From Oscillospiraceae bacterium (GTDB taxonomy: Bacteria > Bacillota > Clostridia > Oscillospirales > Oscillospiraceae), in the NCBI GenBank assembly GCA_017409205.1, contig JAFQTF010000012.1:1-57542 (forward strand): DNA of 57,542 nucleotides, written 5' to 3'. Shown here piece by piece: positions 25,801 to 33,557 of this stretch; position 1 is the stretch's first letter; the number at the start of each line of letters is the position of its first letter. The notes under the pieces are model-generated. The model was given only the letters and a program-made list of their open reading frames with translations, had not been told where the DNA came from and made no database searches. The translations under genes were made by a program, and so were the position numbers.

Positions 25801-25987
25801 TGTCGGCGATGATGGTGTCGGTCATGATGGTGGCGGGATTGGAGTTGCACAGAACGACCTCATAGCCTTCTTCCTTCAGAGCCAGGCAGGCCTGGGTGCC
25901 GGCATAGTCGAATTCAGCAGCCTGGCCGATGACGATGGGGCCGGAGCCGATGATCAGGATCTTTTTGATATCTGTTCTCTTTGCCAT
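22823..25987 (-). CDS. carB: Carbamoyl-phosphate synthase large subunit
   Basis: 1054 residues. It makes carbamoyl phosphate from bicarbonate, ammonia and two ATP. The N-terminal half starts 'KKILIIGSGPIVIGQAAEFDY'-like and the second ATP-grasp half repeats 'IVLGAGPIRIGQGVEFDYS' near residue 560, showing the known internal duplication. The C-terminal MGS-like allosteric domain covers about 930-1054. The glutaminase subunit CarA, normally the neighbour, is absent from the operon: either it is elsewhere on the chromosome or the enzyme uses ammonia directly. Confidence 0.97.
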   Translation of the reverse strand: MAKRTDIKKILIIGSGPIVIGQAAEFDYAGTQACLALKEEGYEVVLCNSNPATIMTDTIIADKVYMEPLTLEYVAKIIRYERPDAIIPGIGGQTGLNLAMQLEKKGILKECRVKLLGTSSESIERAEDRELFKELCQSIGEPVIPSEITYSLEEAREAANRIGYPVVLRPAFTLGGTGGGFAYNDEELMEIGVNAFNLSPVHQVLIEKSVKGYKEIEFEVMRDTNDHAITICGMENIDPVGVHTGDSLVVAPIMTLSKEHEKMLNDSAIKLIKELKIEGGCNVQFALNPHSSEYYLIEVNPRVSRSSALASKASGYPIARVTAKIAVGMALEDIKIANTNAAFEPKLDYVIAKLPRFPFDKFTSATNKLGTQMKATGEVMGIGSNLEEALLKGIRSLEIGANHVYLSKFDNMSVEELLEYISEFRSDNIFAIAELIYHGVTIEKIHEITQITPYFLEAIKNIIDMEEQLRVRKDAEILTAAKKMGFGDKYIARLWKCAELDVYNMRKELGLFPVFKMVDTCHTGAYIPYFYSSYTGENASRLTNKKKIIVLGAGPIRIGQGVEFDYSTVHSVMTIKNAGYEAIIINNNPETVSTDYTTADKLYFEPLTPEDVMNIIEFEKPEGVIASLGGQTAINLAQPLTDRGVKIIGTDCAAIDRAEDRNAFENLLNELNIPRAKGKAVTKLEDGIAAAAEIGYPVLVRPSFVLGGRAMQIVANEKQLRHYLRTAVEIDEDKPVLVDKYIQGREVEIDAICDGRDVFVPGIMELVERTGVHSGDSISVYPPFSISNKVKGIILQYAKKLGLGIGIVGLFNIQFIVDSEDNVYIIEVNPRSSRTVPFLSKATGYSLADIATEVILGKSLKEQGFFDIYPDEKDRCYVKAPVFSFNKIRGLDAYLSPEMKSTGEAIGYDRTMNRALYKALQASGMHLQNYGTVFATIADKDKEEALPLIRRFYQLGFNIEATVGTATFLKRHGIRTHALTKISDGSDEIPNALRQGHIAYFINTKDPGAGENDGAKLRQVATEYNVTMFTALDTVKVLLDVLEETTLTISTIDA

Positions 25988-26045
25988 TTGTTGATATCCT
26001 CCTAAATGCTATATCAAAATCAAAATTGATGGATTTACGATGTTG

Positions 26046-27260
26046 TTATGCTTTGTAGACGATCTTGCCGTCGCAGACAGTGGCGAGACATTTTCCGCAG
26101 ACCTTCCAGCCTTCAAAGGGTGTTGCCTTGCCCATGGAGAGGAAGTCTTTGGGATCGATCTCATATTCTTCTTCCAGATCCCATACGGAGTAATCGCAGC
26201 CCAGGGAAATGCCGAACCGCTTCCGGGGATTTACGACCAGCAGATCGATCAGACGATCCATGCTGAGGATTCCGGGCTTTACCAGATAAGTGTAGAGGAT
26301 GGGGAAGGCGGTTTCGATGCCGACAACACCGAAGGCACTTTTTTCCAGTCCTCTGGACTTTTCCTCGGCAGAGTGGGGGGCGTGGTCAGTGGCGATCATG
26401 TCGATGGTGCCGTCCAGAATACCAGCTACCAGTGCTTCCCGGTCTTCGCGGCTCCGCAGAGGGGGATTCATCTTGAACCGGCCCTCTTCCTGCAGGTCGC
26501 TGTCATCCATTACCAGATAGTGTGGTCCGGTTTCGCAGGTCACATTCAGGCCTTCGGCCTTGGCTCTGCGGATCAGCTCCACACTTTCCTTTGTGGAGAT
26601 ATGGCAGACATGGTAGGCGCAGCCGGTTTCCCGGATCAGTTCCAGATCTCTGGCGATCTGTGCCCATTCGCTTTCGGAGCAAATGCCCCGGTGGCCATGG
26701 GCAACTGCGTATTCACCGTCGTGGATGTAGCCGCCCCGCAGCAGATCGTTGACCTCGCAGTGAGCTACGATCATTTTGCCCAGAGCTTTGGCCCGGAGCA
26801 TGGCCTGTTTCATCATGTCGTCACTCTGGACGCCACGGCCGTCATCGGAGAAAGCGATGACGTTGGGCGCCATACCTTCCAGATCGGCAAGTGCCTCGCC
26901 CTTTTCCTCCACAGTGATGGAACCGTAGGGATAGACGTGGATGCAGGCGGAATCCTCAATGATGTCCAGCTGCAGCTTCAGGTTCGGCACGGAATCGGGT
27001 ACCGGCTTCAGATTGGGCATGGTGCATACGGCGGTGTAACCGCCCCGGGCGGAAGCGAGGCTTCCGGATGCCATGGTCTCCTTGTAAGAAAAACCCGGCT
27101 CTCTGAAATGCACATGCACGTCACAAAAGCCGGGAAAAATTGCGTATTTGGGAGAATTGAAAACAGAAAGCGCAGCACAGGAAACAGAGGCACCAATGCT
27201 GTCTTCAAATGCAGTATCCAGGGAACCGGAAATAACCTTGGCCATGATCTGCTTTGTCAT
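26046..27260 (-). CDS. pyrC: Dihydroorotase
   Basis: 404 residues of the class I dihydroorotase (amidohydrolase) type. It closes carbamoyl aspartate to dihydroorotate. Metal ligands are seen in 'DVHVHFREPG' (His49, His51), with 'CHIST' and 'ATDHAPH' later. The ATG at 27258-27260 has AAGGAG at the right distance; the frame extends upstream through the leader terminator and that part is not used. First gene of the pyr operon. Confidence 0.95.
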   Translation of the reverse strand: MTKQIMAKVISGSLDTAFEDSIGASVSCAALSVFNSPKYAIFPGFCDVHVHFREPGFSYKETMASGSLASARGGYTAVCTMPNLKPVPDSVPNLKLQLDIIEDSACIHVYPYGSITVEEKGEALADLEGMAPNVIAFSDDGRGVQSDDMMKQAMLRAKALGKMIVAHCEVNDLLRGGYIHDGEYAVAHGHRGICSESEWAQIARDLELIRETGCAYHVCHISTKESVELIRRAKAEGLNVTCETGPHYLVMDDSDLQEEGRFKMNPPLRSREDREALVAGILDGTIDMIATDHAPHSAEEKSRGLEKSAFGVVGIETAFPILYTYLVKPGILSMDRLIDLLVVNPRKRFGISLGCDYSVWDLEEEYEIDPKDFLSMGKATPFEGWKVCGKCLATVCDGKIVYKA

Positions 27261-27284
27261 AAGGGACTCCTTTCTGCCTAAAAA

Positions 27285-27315
27285 AATGCCCTGCCGTTTA
27301 CGCGGCAAGACGATG
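27285..27315 (-). terminator. Leader terminator (possible attenuator) before pyrC
   Basis: On the minus strand CTTGCCG pairs with CGGCAGG around CGTAAA, followed by GCATTTTTTT, between the promoter and the pyrC start. A terminator in the leader implies transcription attenuation of the pyrimidine operon. I do not see the PyrR loop consensus, so the sensing mechanism is open. Confidence 0.65.
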
Positions 27316-27378
27316 GAAAATTGGGGGGCGAGCAATATGATCGGTACCCCAGCGGGATGCGCCGCATTTATCTTTGAG

Positions 27379-27408
27379 ATTATAGCACGGTTCGAGTGAT
27401 ATTGTCAA
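27379..27408 (-). promoter_or_regulatory. Promoter of the pyrimidine operon
   Basis: Minus strand TTGACA (27408-27403), 18-base spacer, TATAAT (27384-27379). The resulting leader before pyrC is about 110 bases. Confidence 0.85.
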
Positions 27409-27423
27409 TAGAAAAATAAAGAA

Positions 27424-27454
27424 AATGCGCGCATCCTTCCGGGATGCGCGCATT
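27424..27454 (-). terminator. Terminator of the trkA-trkH operon
   Basis: A 13-bp stem AATGCGCGCATCC/GGATGCGCGCATT with a 5-base loop, followed on the minus strand by TTTCTTTATTTTT. Confidence 0.9.
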
Positions 27455-27461
27455 GCGCTGA

Positions 27462-28910
27462 TCAGTCGTTTTTCCAGGTGTAGTGGGAGAACAGGACAAG
27501 AATGGGGAAGATCTCCAGACGGCCTGCCAGCATATCCACGATCAGCACCAGCTTGCTGAAGTCACTGAAGGCGCTGTAGTTGCAGGTGGGACCCACGGCC
27601 TCCAGACCGGGGCCGATATTGTTGAAGCAGGCGAGGATGGCGGAGAAATTGGTTCCGGTGGAGAACCCGTCCAGAGAGATCAGCAGGAAGCTGAAGAACA
27701 GAATGATGATATAGGCGGAAAGATAGGCGTTGGTGTTGTCCAGCACCTTCTCCGGAACCACCAGTCCGTTGTTCCGGACGGCCATGACCTTCCGGGGCTT
27801 CATGACCTGACGGATGTTCCGGCCCAGGCTCTTGAAGATCAGCATGGCACGGCCGACCTTCAGACCGCCGCCGGTGGAGCCGGCGCAGGCACCCACAACC
27901 ATCAGGCACAGCAGGATGGTCTTGGAGAAGCTGGGCCACAGATCAAAGTCTGCGGTGGCATAGCCGGTGGTGGTCATCAGACTGGCTACCTGGAAGGCGG
28001 CATGGCGGATGGTTTCCTCCAGTGTGCCATACAGCCCACGGGTGTTCCAGACGATCAGAGCCACGCTGGCCAGAATGATGCAGAAATAGGTCCGCAGCTC
28101 TTCATCCCGAATAACAGACTTCCACTCCCGGATCAGCAGCAGATAGTAGCAGCTGAAGTTTACACCGAAGAGGATCATGAATACCGTGGTCACATTCTGC
28201 AGGTAAGGGCTGTAGCTTGTGAAGGAATCGTTCTTGATGCCGAAGCCGCCGGTGCCGGCAGTGCCGAAGGCATGGCAGACGGAATCAAACAAGGGCATAT
28301 CGCCCATCCACAGAAACAGAATGTTCAGAATGGTCAGAATTACATATATAATGTAGAGAATGGCAGCAGTGGTGCGCATTTTGGGCACCAGCTTGCCCAC
28401 ATTGGGGCCGGGGCTTTCCGCCCGCAGCAGGTGCATGGTGAAGCCCTGTCCCTTGCCGCCGGTAAAAGCCAGCAGGAATACCAGAACACCCATGCCGCCC
28501 AGCCAGTGGCTGAAGCTGCGCCAGTAGAGTATGCCTTTGCTCAGACTCTCCACTTCCGGCAGGATGGAAGCGCCGGTGGTGGTGAAGCCGGAGACGATCT
28601 CAAAAAAAGCATCGATGAAAACGGGGATCTCCCGGGAGACCCAGAAGGGAAGACAGCCGGCCAGACTCATGGCGATCCAGCTGGCGCCCACACATACCAG
28701 ACCTTCCTTGGCATAGAAGGCGCTGGGAGCACCCCGGCAGATCAGGGAAAGGCTCAGCACACCGACGCCGATGGCTGCCAGAGCCACGAGAAAGCCCTTC
28801 ACCGCCATGTCTTCCCCGTGGGACAGGCTGATGAGCAGCGCAGGGAGCATGAAGAAGCCTTCAATGGAAAGGATCTGGGCGATAAAACGCCCCATCATTT
28901 TGAAATTCAC
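27462..28910 (-). CDS. trkH: Potassium uptake channel subunit TrkH/KtrB
   Basis: 482 residues. Integral membrane K+ channel subunit with four M1-P-M2 repeats; selectivity-filter-like segments include 'TTTGASI' (about 110-116), 'FGTAGTGGFG' (about 216-225) and 'TTGYATAD', 'CAGSTGGG' further on. The start ATG follows a GGAGG-type site 14 bases after the TrkA stop, so the regulator-channel pair is co-transcribed. Normal length. Confidence 0.95.
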   Translation of the reverse strand: MNFKMMGRFIAQILSIEGFFMLPALLISLSHGEDMAVKGFLVALAAIGVGVLSLSLICRGAPSAFYAKEGLVCVGASWIAMSLAGCLPFWVSREIPVFIDAFFEIVSGFTTTGASILPEVESLSKGILYWRSFSHWLGGMGVLVFLLAFTGGKGQGFTMHLLRAESPGPNVGKLVPKMRTTAAILYIIYVILTILNILFLWMGDMPLFDSVCHAFGTAGTGGFGIKNDSFTSYSPYLQNVTTVFMILFGVNFSCYYLLLIREWKSVIRDEELRTYFCIILASVALIVWNTRGLYGTLEETIRHAAFQVASLMTTTGYATADFDLWPSFSKTILLCLMVVGACAGSTGGGLKVGRAMLIFKSLGRNIRQVMKPRKVMAVRNNGLVVPEKVLDNTNAYLSAYIIILFFSFLLISLDGFSTGTNFSAILACFNNIGPGLEAVGPTCNYSAFSDFSKLVLIVDMLAGRLEIFPILVLFSHYTWKND

Positions 28911-28924
28911 AGGTGATCCTCCCT

Positions 28925-30286
28925 TTAGGCGAAGATATCATTCAGCTGGCGGATGATCTCCCGGCTGTTGGTATCCACCACCACGACAGTATCGCCCTGA
29001 CGGAAGAAGGAATCACCGTTGGGGATCTCAGGGGTGGCGCCGTGGGAAATGCTGACCAGCAGGATATTGGGCTTCAGCCGGATCTCCTTCAGAGGCTTGC
29101 CGATGTTGAGCGTATGCTCATCCACCAAAAACTCCAGAGCCTCGGCCTGACCGTCGGCAATGGTATGGACGGACAGGGCGGCGCCGGTCTGATTCTCCAT
29201 GGCCCGGACATAGCGGACGATGTTGTTGCAGACCAGGTCGCGGGGACAGATCACGCTGCCCAGATTCAGACTGTCGATGATGCTGCGGTTGCCGGTATGG
29301 CCCAGCTTGGTAATGACCTGGGGCACGCCCTGAGAGGCGGCATACAGGGACACGATCATGTTCATCTCATCAATACCGGTCAGGGTCACCAGGGCATCGG
29401 TTTTGCCCAGGGCTTCACTTTCCAGCAACTCCTGATTGCTGATATCACCGTGGATGATCTCGGTATCCGGCAGAAGCGCGCACAGCTCCCGACAGCGGGC
29501 ATAGTCCTTTTCGATGATCCGGGAGGAAATGCCGGACTTTTTCAGGCGGCTGGCCAGATAGTAGCTGATCTTACTGCCGCCGCAGATGGTGACACTGCGG
29601 ACCCGGCGGGTCAGGATGCCCAGATTTTTCAGCAGTGTGGTCAGATTCTGGGAAAGGGCAGTGAAGAACACCCGGTCACCCTCCCGCAGAACAAAATCGC
29701 CTCTGGGGGCGGAGGCGCTGCCGTCCCGGAGGACGGCGCAGACCAGAACCTTGCAGCGGACAATGGACTCCAGATCCATCAGCCGGACATTGCACAGCTT
29801 GCTGCCGGCACCCACCCGTAGCTCCACGATCTCGGTGCGGCCCTTGGCGAAGGTATCCCGGCGCAGGAAGCCGGGGTATTTCAGCAGCCGGTCGATCTCG
29901 GTGGCTGCCTGATTTTCCGGATTGATTACCATGGAAAGACCGAAAATATTGCGCATCCGGTAGATCTGCTCAGTGTATTCCGGGTTGCGGATCCGGCCGA
30001 TGGTGTGCAGCTTGGGATTCAGAGCATGGGCGGTGGTGCAGCACAGCAGATTCACCTCGTCCTCACTTGTGGCGGCGATGAGCAGATCGGCATCCTTGAC
30101 ACCGGCCTGCAGCAGCACATCCATGGAGGCGCAGTTGCCGTGAACGGCGAAAACATCGTAACGTTCTACAGTGCTTTCCAGAACGCTGGAATTGGAATCG
30201 ATGACAGTGATATCATGGCCCTCGGAAGAGAGCTGGCGGGTCAGCATGGAACCGACCTTTCCGTCGCCTGCAATGATAATGTTCAT
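28925..30286 (-). CDS. trkA: Trk potassium uptake regulator TrkA
   Basis: 453 residues with two RCK units. The first NAD-binding fold starts 'MNIIIAGDGKVGSML'; the second begins near residue 230 with 'VTICGGSKISYYLASRL'. Each is followed by a ligand-binding RCK_C part. It forms a cytoplasmic ring that gates TrkH in response to nucleotides. It is upstream of trkH in one operon. Confidence 0.95.
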   Translation of the reverse strand: MNIIIAGDGKVGSMLTRQLSSEGHDITVIDSNSSVLESTVERYDVFAVHGNCASMDVLLQAGVKDADLLIAATSEDEVNLLCCTTAHALNPKLHTIGRIRNPEYTEQIYRMRNIFGLSMVINPENQAATEIDRLLKYPGFLRRDTFAKGRTEIVELRVGAGSKLCNVRLMDLESIVRCKVLVCAVLRDGSASAPRGDFVLREGDRVFFTALSQNLTTLLKNLGILTRRVRSVTICGGSKISYYLASRLKKSGISSRIIEKDYARCRELCALLPDTEIIHGDISNQELLESEALGKTDALVTLTGIDEMNMIVSLYAASQGVPQVITKLGHTGNRSIIDSLNLGSVICPRDLVCNNIVRYVRAMENQTGAALSVHTIADGQAEALEFLVDEHTLNIGKPLKEIRLKPNILLVSISHGATPEIPNGDSFFRQGDTVVVVDTNSREIIRQLNDIFA

Positions 30287-30331
30287 AAAATCCTCCTGAA
30301 TGAAGAGAATGATAATTCGGTAATTGGTGGT

Positions 30332-30360
30332 ATTATATCACTGTTTTTGGGGAAAGACAA
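30332..30360 (-). promoter_or_regulatory. Promoter of trkA-trkH
   Basis: Minus strand TTGTCT (30360-30355), 17-base spacer, TATAAT (30337-30332), 45 bases before the trkA start. Confidence 0.75.
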
Positions 30361-30442
30361 CAACGAAATAGAAAAGATCAGGCAAATGAAGGAATCTGTG
30401 ACAAAAAACAATAATGTAATCCAATTTTGTAAAAGAAAATGG

Positions 30443-30471
30443 TTGACAAAACAACAATTTGCGGGTATGAT
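30443..30471 (+). promoter_or_regulatory. Promoter of the MarR-DegV pair
   Basis: TTGACA (30443-30448), 17-base spacer, TATGAT (30466-30471), followed by a short leader and AGAGGAG before the start at 30508. Confidence 0.8.
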
Positions 30472-30507
30472 ATGAACCGTTGATTTTTCGACAAAAAGAG
30501 GAGCATA

Positions 30508-30969
30508 ATGATGATCAGCAAATATGAATTGTTTTCCACCTTTGTTTCCGGCATGTATCACGACATCCAGCGGATCGAACGGATGGAGATGGCAAAATAT
30601 AATCTCAAGGGTTCCTATGCCCAGTTTCTTGTGACCATGTCCCGGTATCCGGAGGGCATCACAGCTTCCCAGCTGTGCGGGATCTGTGAAAAGGATAAGG
30701 CAGCGGTCTCCCGCACCATGGCCGAGCTGGAGCAGGCAGGATTGGTGCAGCGCCGGGAAAACGGCGGTGCGCATTACCGGGTGCCGCTGGTGCTGACAGA
30801 GTCCGGCCGAACTGCTGCAGAGCAGGTAAAGAGACGGGCGGCGATAGCTGTGGAACAGGCCGGCGAAGGACTGGAAGACAGCCAGCGGGACAGTTTCTAT
30901 CAGATTATGGAGCATATCGTCCAGAATCTGCATACCATCAGCAAGGATGGACTGAAAGAAAAGGAGTAA
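30508..30969 (+). CDS. MarR-family transcriptional regulator
   Basis: 153 residues; a dimeric winged-helix regulator. The wHTH covers about 45-105, with recognition-helix part 'GICEKDKAAVSRTMAELEQAGLV' and the MarR wing 'RRENGGAHYRVPLVLTESG'. It is the first gene of a two-gene unit with a DegV protein (7-base gap), so it may control fatty-acid handling and its own promoter, as FabT-like MarR regulators do (inference). An ATG-ATG start gives a choice of 30508 or 30511. Confidence 0.88.
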   Translation: MMISKYELFSTFVSGMYHDIQRIERMEMAKYNLKGSYAQFLVTMSRYPEGITASQLCGICEKDKAAVSRTMAELEQAGLVQRRENGGAHYRVPLVLTESGRTAAEQVKRRAAIAVEQAGEGLEDSQRDSFYQIMEHIVQNLHTISKDGLKEKE

Positions 30970-30976
30970 TACAGTT

Positions 30977-31831
30977 ATGCGTGTCAGGATCATTGTGGAT
31001 TCCACCGCGGATCTGCTCCCCGGAGTGCGCAGCCGGGTGGATGTGGTCCCTCTGACCATCCATTTTGGAGAGGAAGAATTTATTGATGGCGTCACCATCG
31101 ACAGCAGAACGTTCTATGAAAAGCTGACCGAAAGTGACATTCTGCCTACCACCAGTCAGGCAACGCCCTTTGCATTTGAAGAGTGCTTCCGCAGTGCGGT
31201 GGAGGGGGGCTTTCAGGTAGTCTGCATTACCTGCTCTTCCAAACTGTCCGGCACATATCAGAGCGCTGTGATCGCAGCCGGGGAATTCCCGGATCAGGTA
31301 TTTGTGGTGGACAGCCGTACCATTGCCCTGGGCAGCGCCATTCTGACAGAATATGCACTGAGCCTTGCAGACCGGGGAATGGATGCAGAGGCCATTGCCT
31401 GGGATCTGGAAGAAAAAAGAAAAGACGTCCGGCTCCTTGCCGTGCTGGATACACTGGAATATCTGAAAAAGGGCGGCCGAATTTCTGCGGCAGTTGCGCT
31501 GGCAGGGGGTATTCTGAATATCAAGCCTGTGATCTGCATCGAGAATGGTGAGATCCGGATGCTGGGCAAAGCCCGGGGCAGCCGTCAGGCCAACAACCTT
31601 CTGAAGCAGGAGATCGGAAAGGCAGGCGGCCTGGACTTCTCCATGCCGCTGATGCTGGGCTATACCGGAATCAGCGATGAGCTGCTGCACAAGTACATTC
31701 AGGACAGCGCAGATCTCTGGGAAGGCTGCCGGGAATCGCTCCCCTATGAAACGGTGGGCAGCGTTGTGGGTACACATGCCGGCCCGGGCGCGGTCGCGGT
31801 TGCATTTTTTGCGGAAAACCGGGGATATTAA
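30977..31831 (+). CDS. DegV family (FakB-like) fatty-acid-binding protein
   Basis: 284 residues. DegV/FakB proteins bind one fatty acid for phosphorylation by FakA kinase. The N-terminal 'VRIIVDSTADLL' and 'DVVPLTIHFGEEEFIDG' are typical. The ligand-phosphate Thr/Ser region 'PTTSQATPF' is at about 56-64, 'CSSKLSGTYQSA' follows, and 'LEYLKKGGRIS' lies near 160. It is the partner of the MarR gene. A second DegV lies at 39978-40847. Confidence 0.92.
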   Translation: MRVRIIVDSTADLLPGVRSRVDVVPLTIHFGEEEFIDGVTIDSRTFYEKLTESDILPTTSQATPFAFEECFRSAVEGGFQVVCITCSSKLSGTYQSAVIAAGEFPDQVFVVDSRTIALGSAILTEYALSLADRGMDAEAIAWDLEEKRKDVRLLAVLDTLEYLKKGGRISAAVALAGGILNIKPVICIENGEIRMLGKARGSRQANNLLKQEIGKAGGLDFSMPLMLGYTGISDELLHKYIQDSADLWEGCRESLPYETVGSVVGTHAGPGAVAVAFFAENRGY

Positions 31832-31898
31832 GAAAACATAACACAGCGAAGGAAAACCCTGTTTTCCTCGCGGCAGGCCATGAAGGGCAGTTTTATCA

Positions 31899-31928
31899 CA
31901 TACCGGACAGGGACGCCTGTCCGGTATG
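31899..31928 (+). terminator. Terminator after DegV
   Basis: A 13-bp stem CATACCGGACAGG/CCTGTCCGGTATG with a 4-base loop; a T-run follows about 15 bases later. Confidence 0.75.
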
Positions 31929-32042
31929 CGCTGTTATGGGTAGTTTTTTTGTCGAACAGAGAACCCTGTGCGCCGAAGAACGGGGGAAGGATTGTGAATT
32001 ATGACAATTCTTTTCTGAGTAGATAATTTTACAAAATAATTA

Positions 32043-32071
32043 TTGAAAAATCAAAAAACTTGCGGTATAAC
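32043..32071 (+). promoter_or_regulatory. Promoter of the CofE-like gene
   Basis: TTGAAA (32043-32048), 17-base spacer, TATAAC (32066-32071); start codon at 32140 after a 60-base leader. Confidence 0.75.
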
Positions 32072-32139
32072 TATTGTGTCAAGTTGTTTATTCTATTCCG
32101 ACCCGGAAACATTCCCGGCCGGGGAAACGAGGTAACTAT

Positions 32140-33327
32140 ATGGAAAGAAAAGTCGGAACAATCTCCCGCGGCATTCGCTGCCCCATTATCCGTGAGGGCG
32201 ATGACCTGGTTGAGATCACTGTCAGCAGCGTTCTGGAAGCTGCCGAGAGTGAGGGCTATGAGCTGCGCAACCGCGATGTGGTGGCGCTGACTGAGTCCAT
32301 CGTGGCCCGTGCCCAGGGCAATTACGCATCTGTTGATGCCATTGCCAAGGATGTCCGTGAGAAGCTGGGCGGCGAGACTGTGGGCGTTATTTTCCCCATT
32401 CTGTCCCGTAACCGCTTCGCCATCTGCCTGCGCGGCATCGCACGGGGCTGCAAGAAGATCGTGCTGATGCTGAGCTATCCCTCCGACGAGGTGGGCAATG
32501 AGCTGGTATCTCTGGACAAGCTGGATGAGGCTAAGGTCAATCCTTATTCCGATGTTCTGACTCTGGAGCGGTACCGCGCCCTGTTTGGTGAGAACCTGCA
32601 TCCTTTCACCCTGGTGGACTATGTGCAGTACTATTCCGACCTGATCCGGGAAGAGGGCTGCGATGTGGAAGTCATCTTCGCCAATGACTGCCGCGTGATT
32701 CTGGACTACACCAAGAATGTTCTGACCTGTGATATTCACAGCCGTGCCCGTTCCAAGCGGCTGCTGTGGGGCGCCGGCGCTGAGCGTGTCTGCGGCATGG
32801 ACGATATCCTGACTGCTCCTGTGGATGGCAGCGGCTGCAACGAGAAGTACGGCCTGCTGGGTTCCAATAAGTCCACCGAAGGCATGGTCAAGCTCTTCCC
32901 CAGAGATTGCAATGCTCTGGTCAAGGATATCCAGAACAAGTTCCTGGAAAAGACCGGCAAGCTGGTGGAAGTCATGGTCTATGGCGACGGTGCATTCAAG
33001 GATCCCGTTGGCAAGATCTGGGAGCTGGCTGACCCCGTGGTTTCTCCTGCCTATACTTCCGGTCTGGAGGGCACTCCCAACGAGCTGAAGCTGAAGTACC
33101 TGGCTGACAACGAATTTGCAAACCTCTCCGGCGCTGACCTGAAGGCTGCCATCGAAGGCGCTATCCGGGCCAAGGGCGACCTGGCCGGTTCCATGGCCTC
33201 CCAGGGTACTACCCCCCGCCGCCTGACGGATCTGATCGGCTCCCTGTGCGACCTGACCTCCGGCTCCGGCGACAAGGGAACTCCCATCATCCACATTCAG
33301 GGCTATTTCGACAACTACACCAACTAA
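32140..33327 (+). CDS. Coenzyme F420-0:L-glutamate ligase (CofE)-like protein
   Basis: 395 residues resembling the F420 ligase family: N-terminal 'ISRGIRCPIIREGDDLVE' and 'LRNRDVVALTESIVARAQG' (about 42-60), where family members bind GTP and metal. Start ATG with GAGGTAAC. It is longer than archaeal CofE and has no other F420 genes nearby; such stand-alone homologues occur in Clostridia that are not known to make F420. Probably an amide-bond ligase acting on another cofactor or metabolite (inference). Codon use is like highly expressed genes, and it has its own promoter and terminator. Confidence 0.82.
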   Translation: MERKVGTISRGIRCPIIREGDDLVEITVSSVLEAAESEGYELRNRDVVALTESIVARAQGNYASVDAIAKDVREKLGGETVGVIFPILSRNRFAICLRGIARGCKKIVLMLSYPSDEVGNELVSLDKLDEAKVNPYSDVLTLERYRALFGENLHPFTLVDYVQYYSDLIREEGCDVEVIFANDCRVILDYTKNVLTCDIHSRARSKRLLWGAGAERVCGMDDILTAPVDGSGCNEKYGLLGSNKSTEGMVKLFPRDCNALVKDIQNKFLEKTGKLVEVMVYGDGAFKDPVGKIWELADPVVSPAYTSGLEGTPNELKLKYLADNEFANLSGADLKAAIEGAIRAKGDLAGSMASQGTTPRRLTDLIGSLCDLTSGSGDKGTPIIHIQGYFDNYTN

Positions 33328-33338
33328 GCATTGTAAGG

Positions 33339-33366
33339 AAGGCGGCGCAGCAGCGCCGCCTTTTTT
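33339..33366 (+). terminator. Terminator of the CofE-like gene
   Basis: GGCGGCGC/GCGCCGCC with loop AGCA, preceded by AA and followed by six T. Confidence 0.92.
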
Positions 33367-33464
33367 GCGGCGGAAGGGCAAGTGTGTATTGACCGGATCA
33401 TGCGATTGTGACTGTAGGAGCGGATGACGTCCACTCACACAGTGGGCAATGCACATGATACCGC

Positions 33465-33479
33465 GAAACGATTCGTTTC
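33465..33479. promoter_or_regulatory. Perfect 15-base palindrome upstream of a membrane-protein gene
   Basis: GAAACGA-T-TCGTTTC, 16 bases before the -35 at 33496. A possible operator; the cognate regulator is unknown. Confidence 0.4.
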
Positions 33480-33495
33480 AACCCGATTTGTTTGG

Positions 33496-33524
33496 TTGCA
33501 ATTTGTCGGCATTTGTGGTAAACT
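33496..33524 (+). promoter_or_regulatory. Promoter of the membrane-protein gene at 33558
   Basis: TTGCAA (33496-33501), 17-base spacer, TAAACT (33519-33524). Confidence 0.65.
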
Positions 33525-33557
33525 GTCCCCAACTATAGAAACAAAGGAGTTTTTCTC

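Noticed and set aside
22691-26005. A 1104-codon open frame on the plus strand across the carB locus
   Set aside because: It is antisense to carB, whose 1054-residue product is unambiguous. Long mirror frames arise here from strong third-position GC bias.
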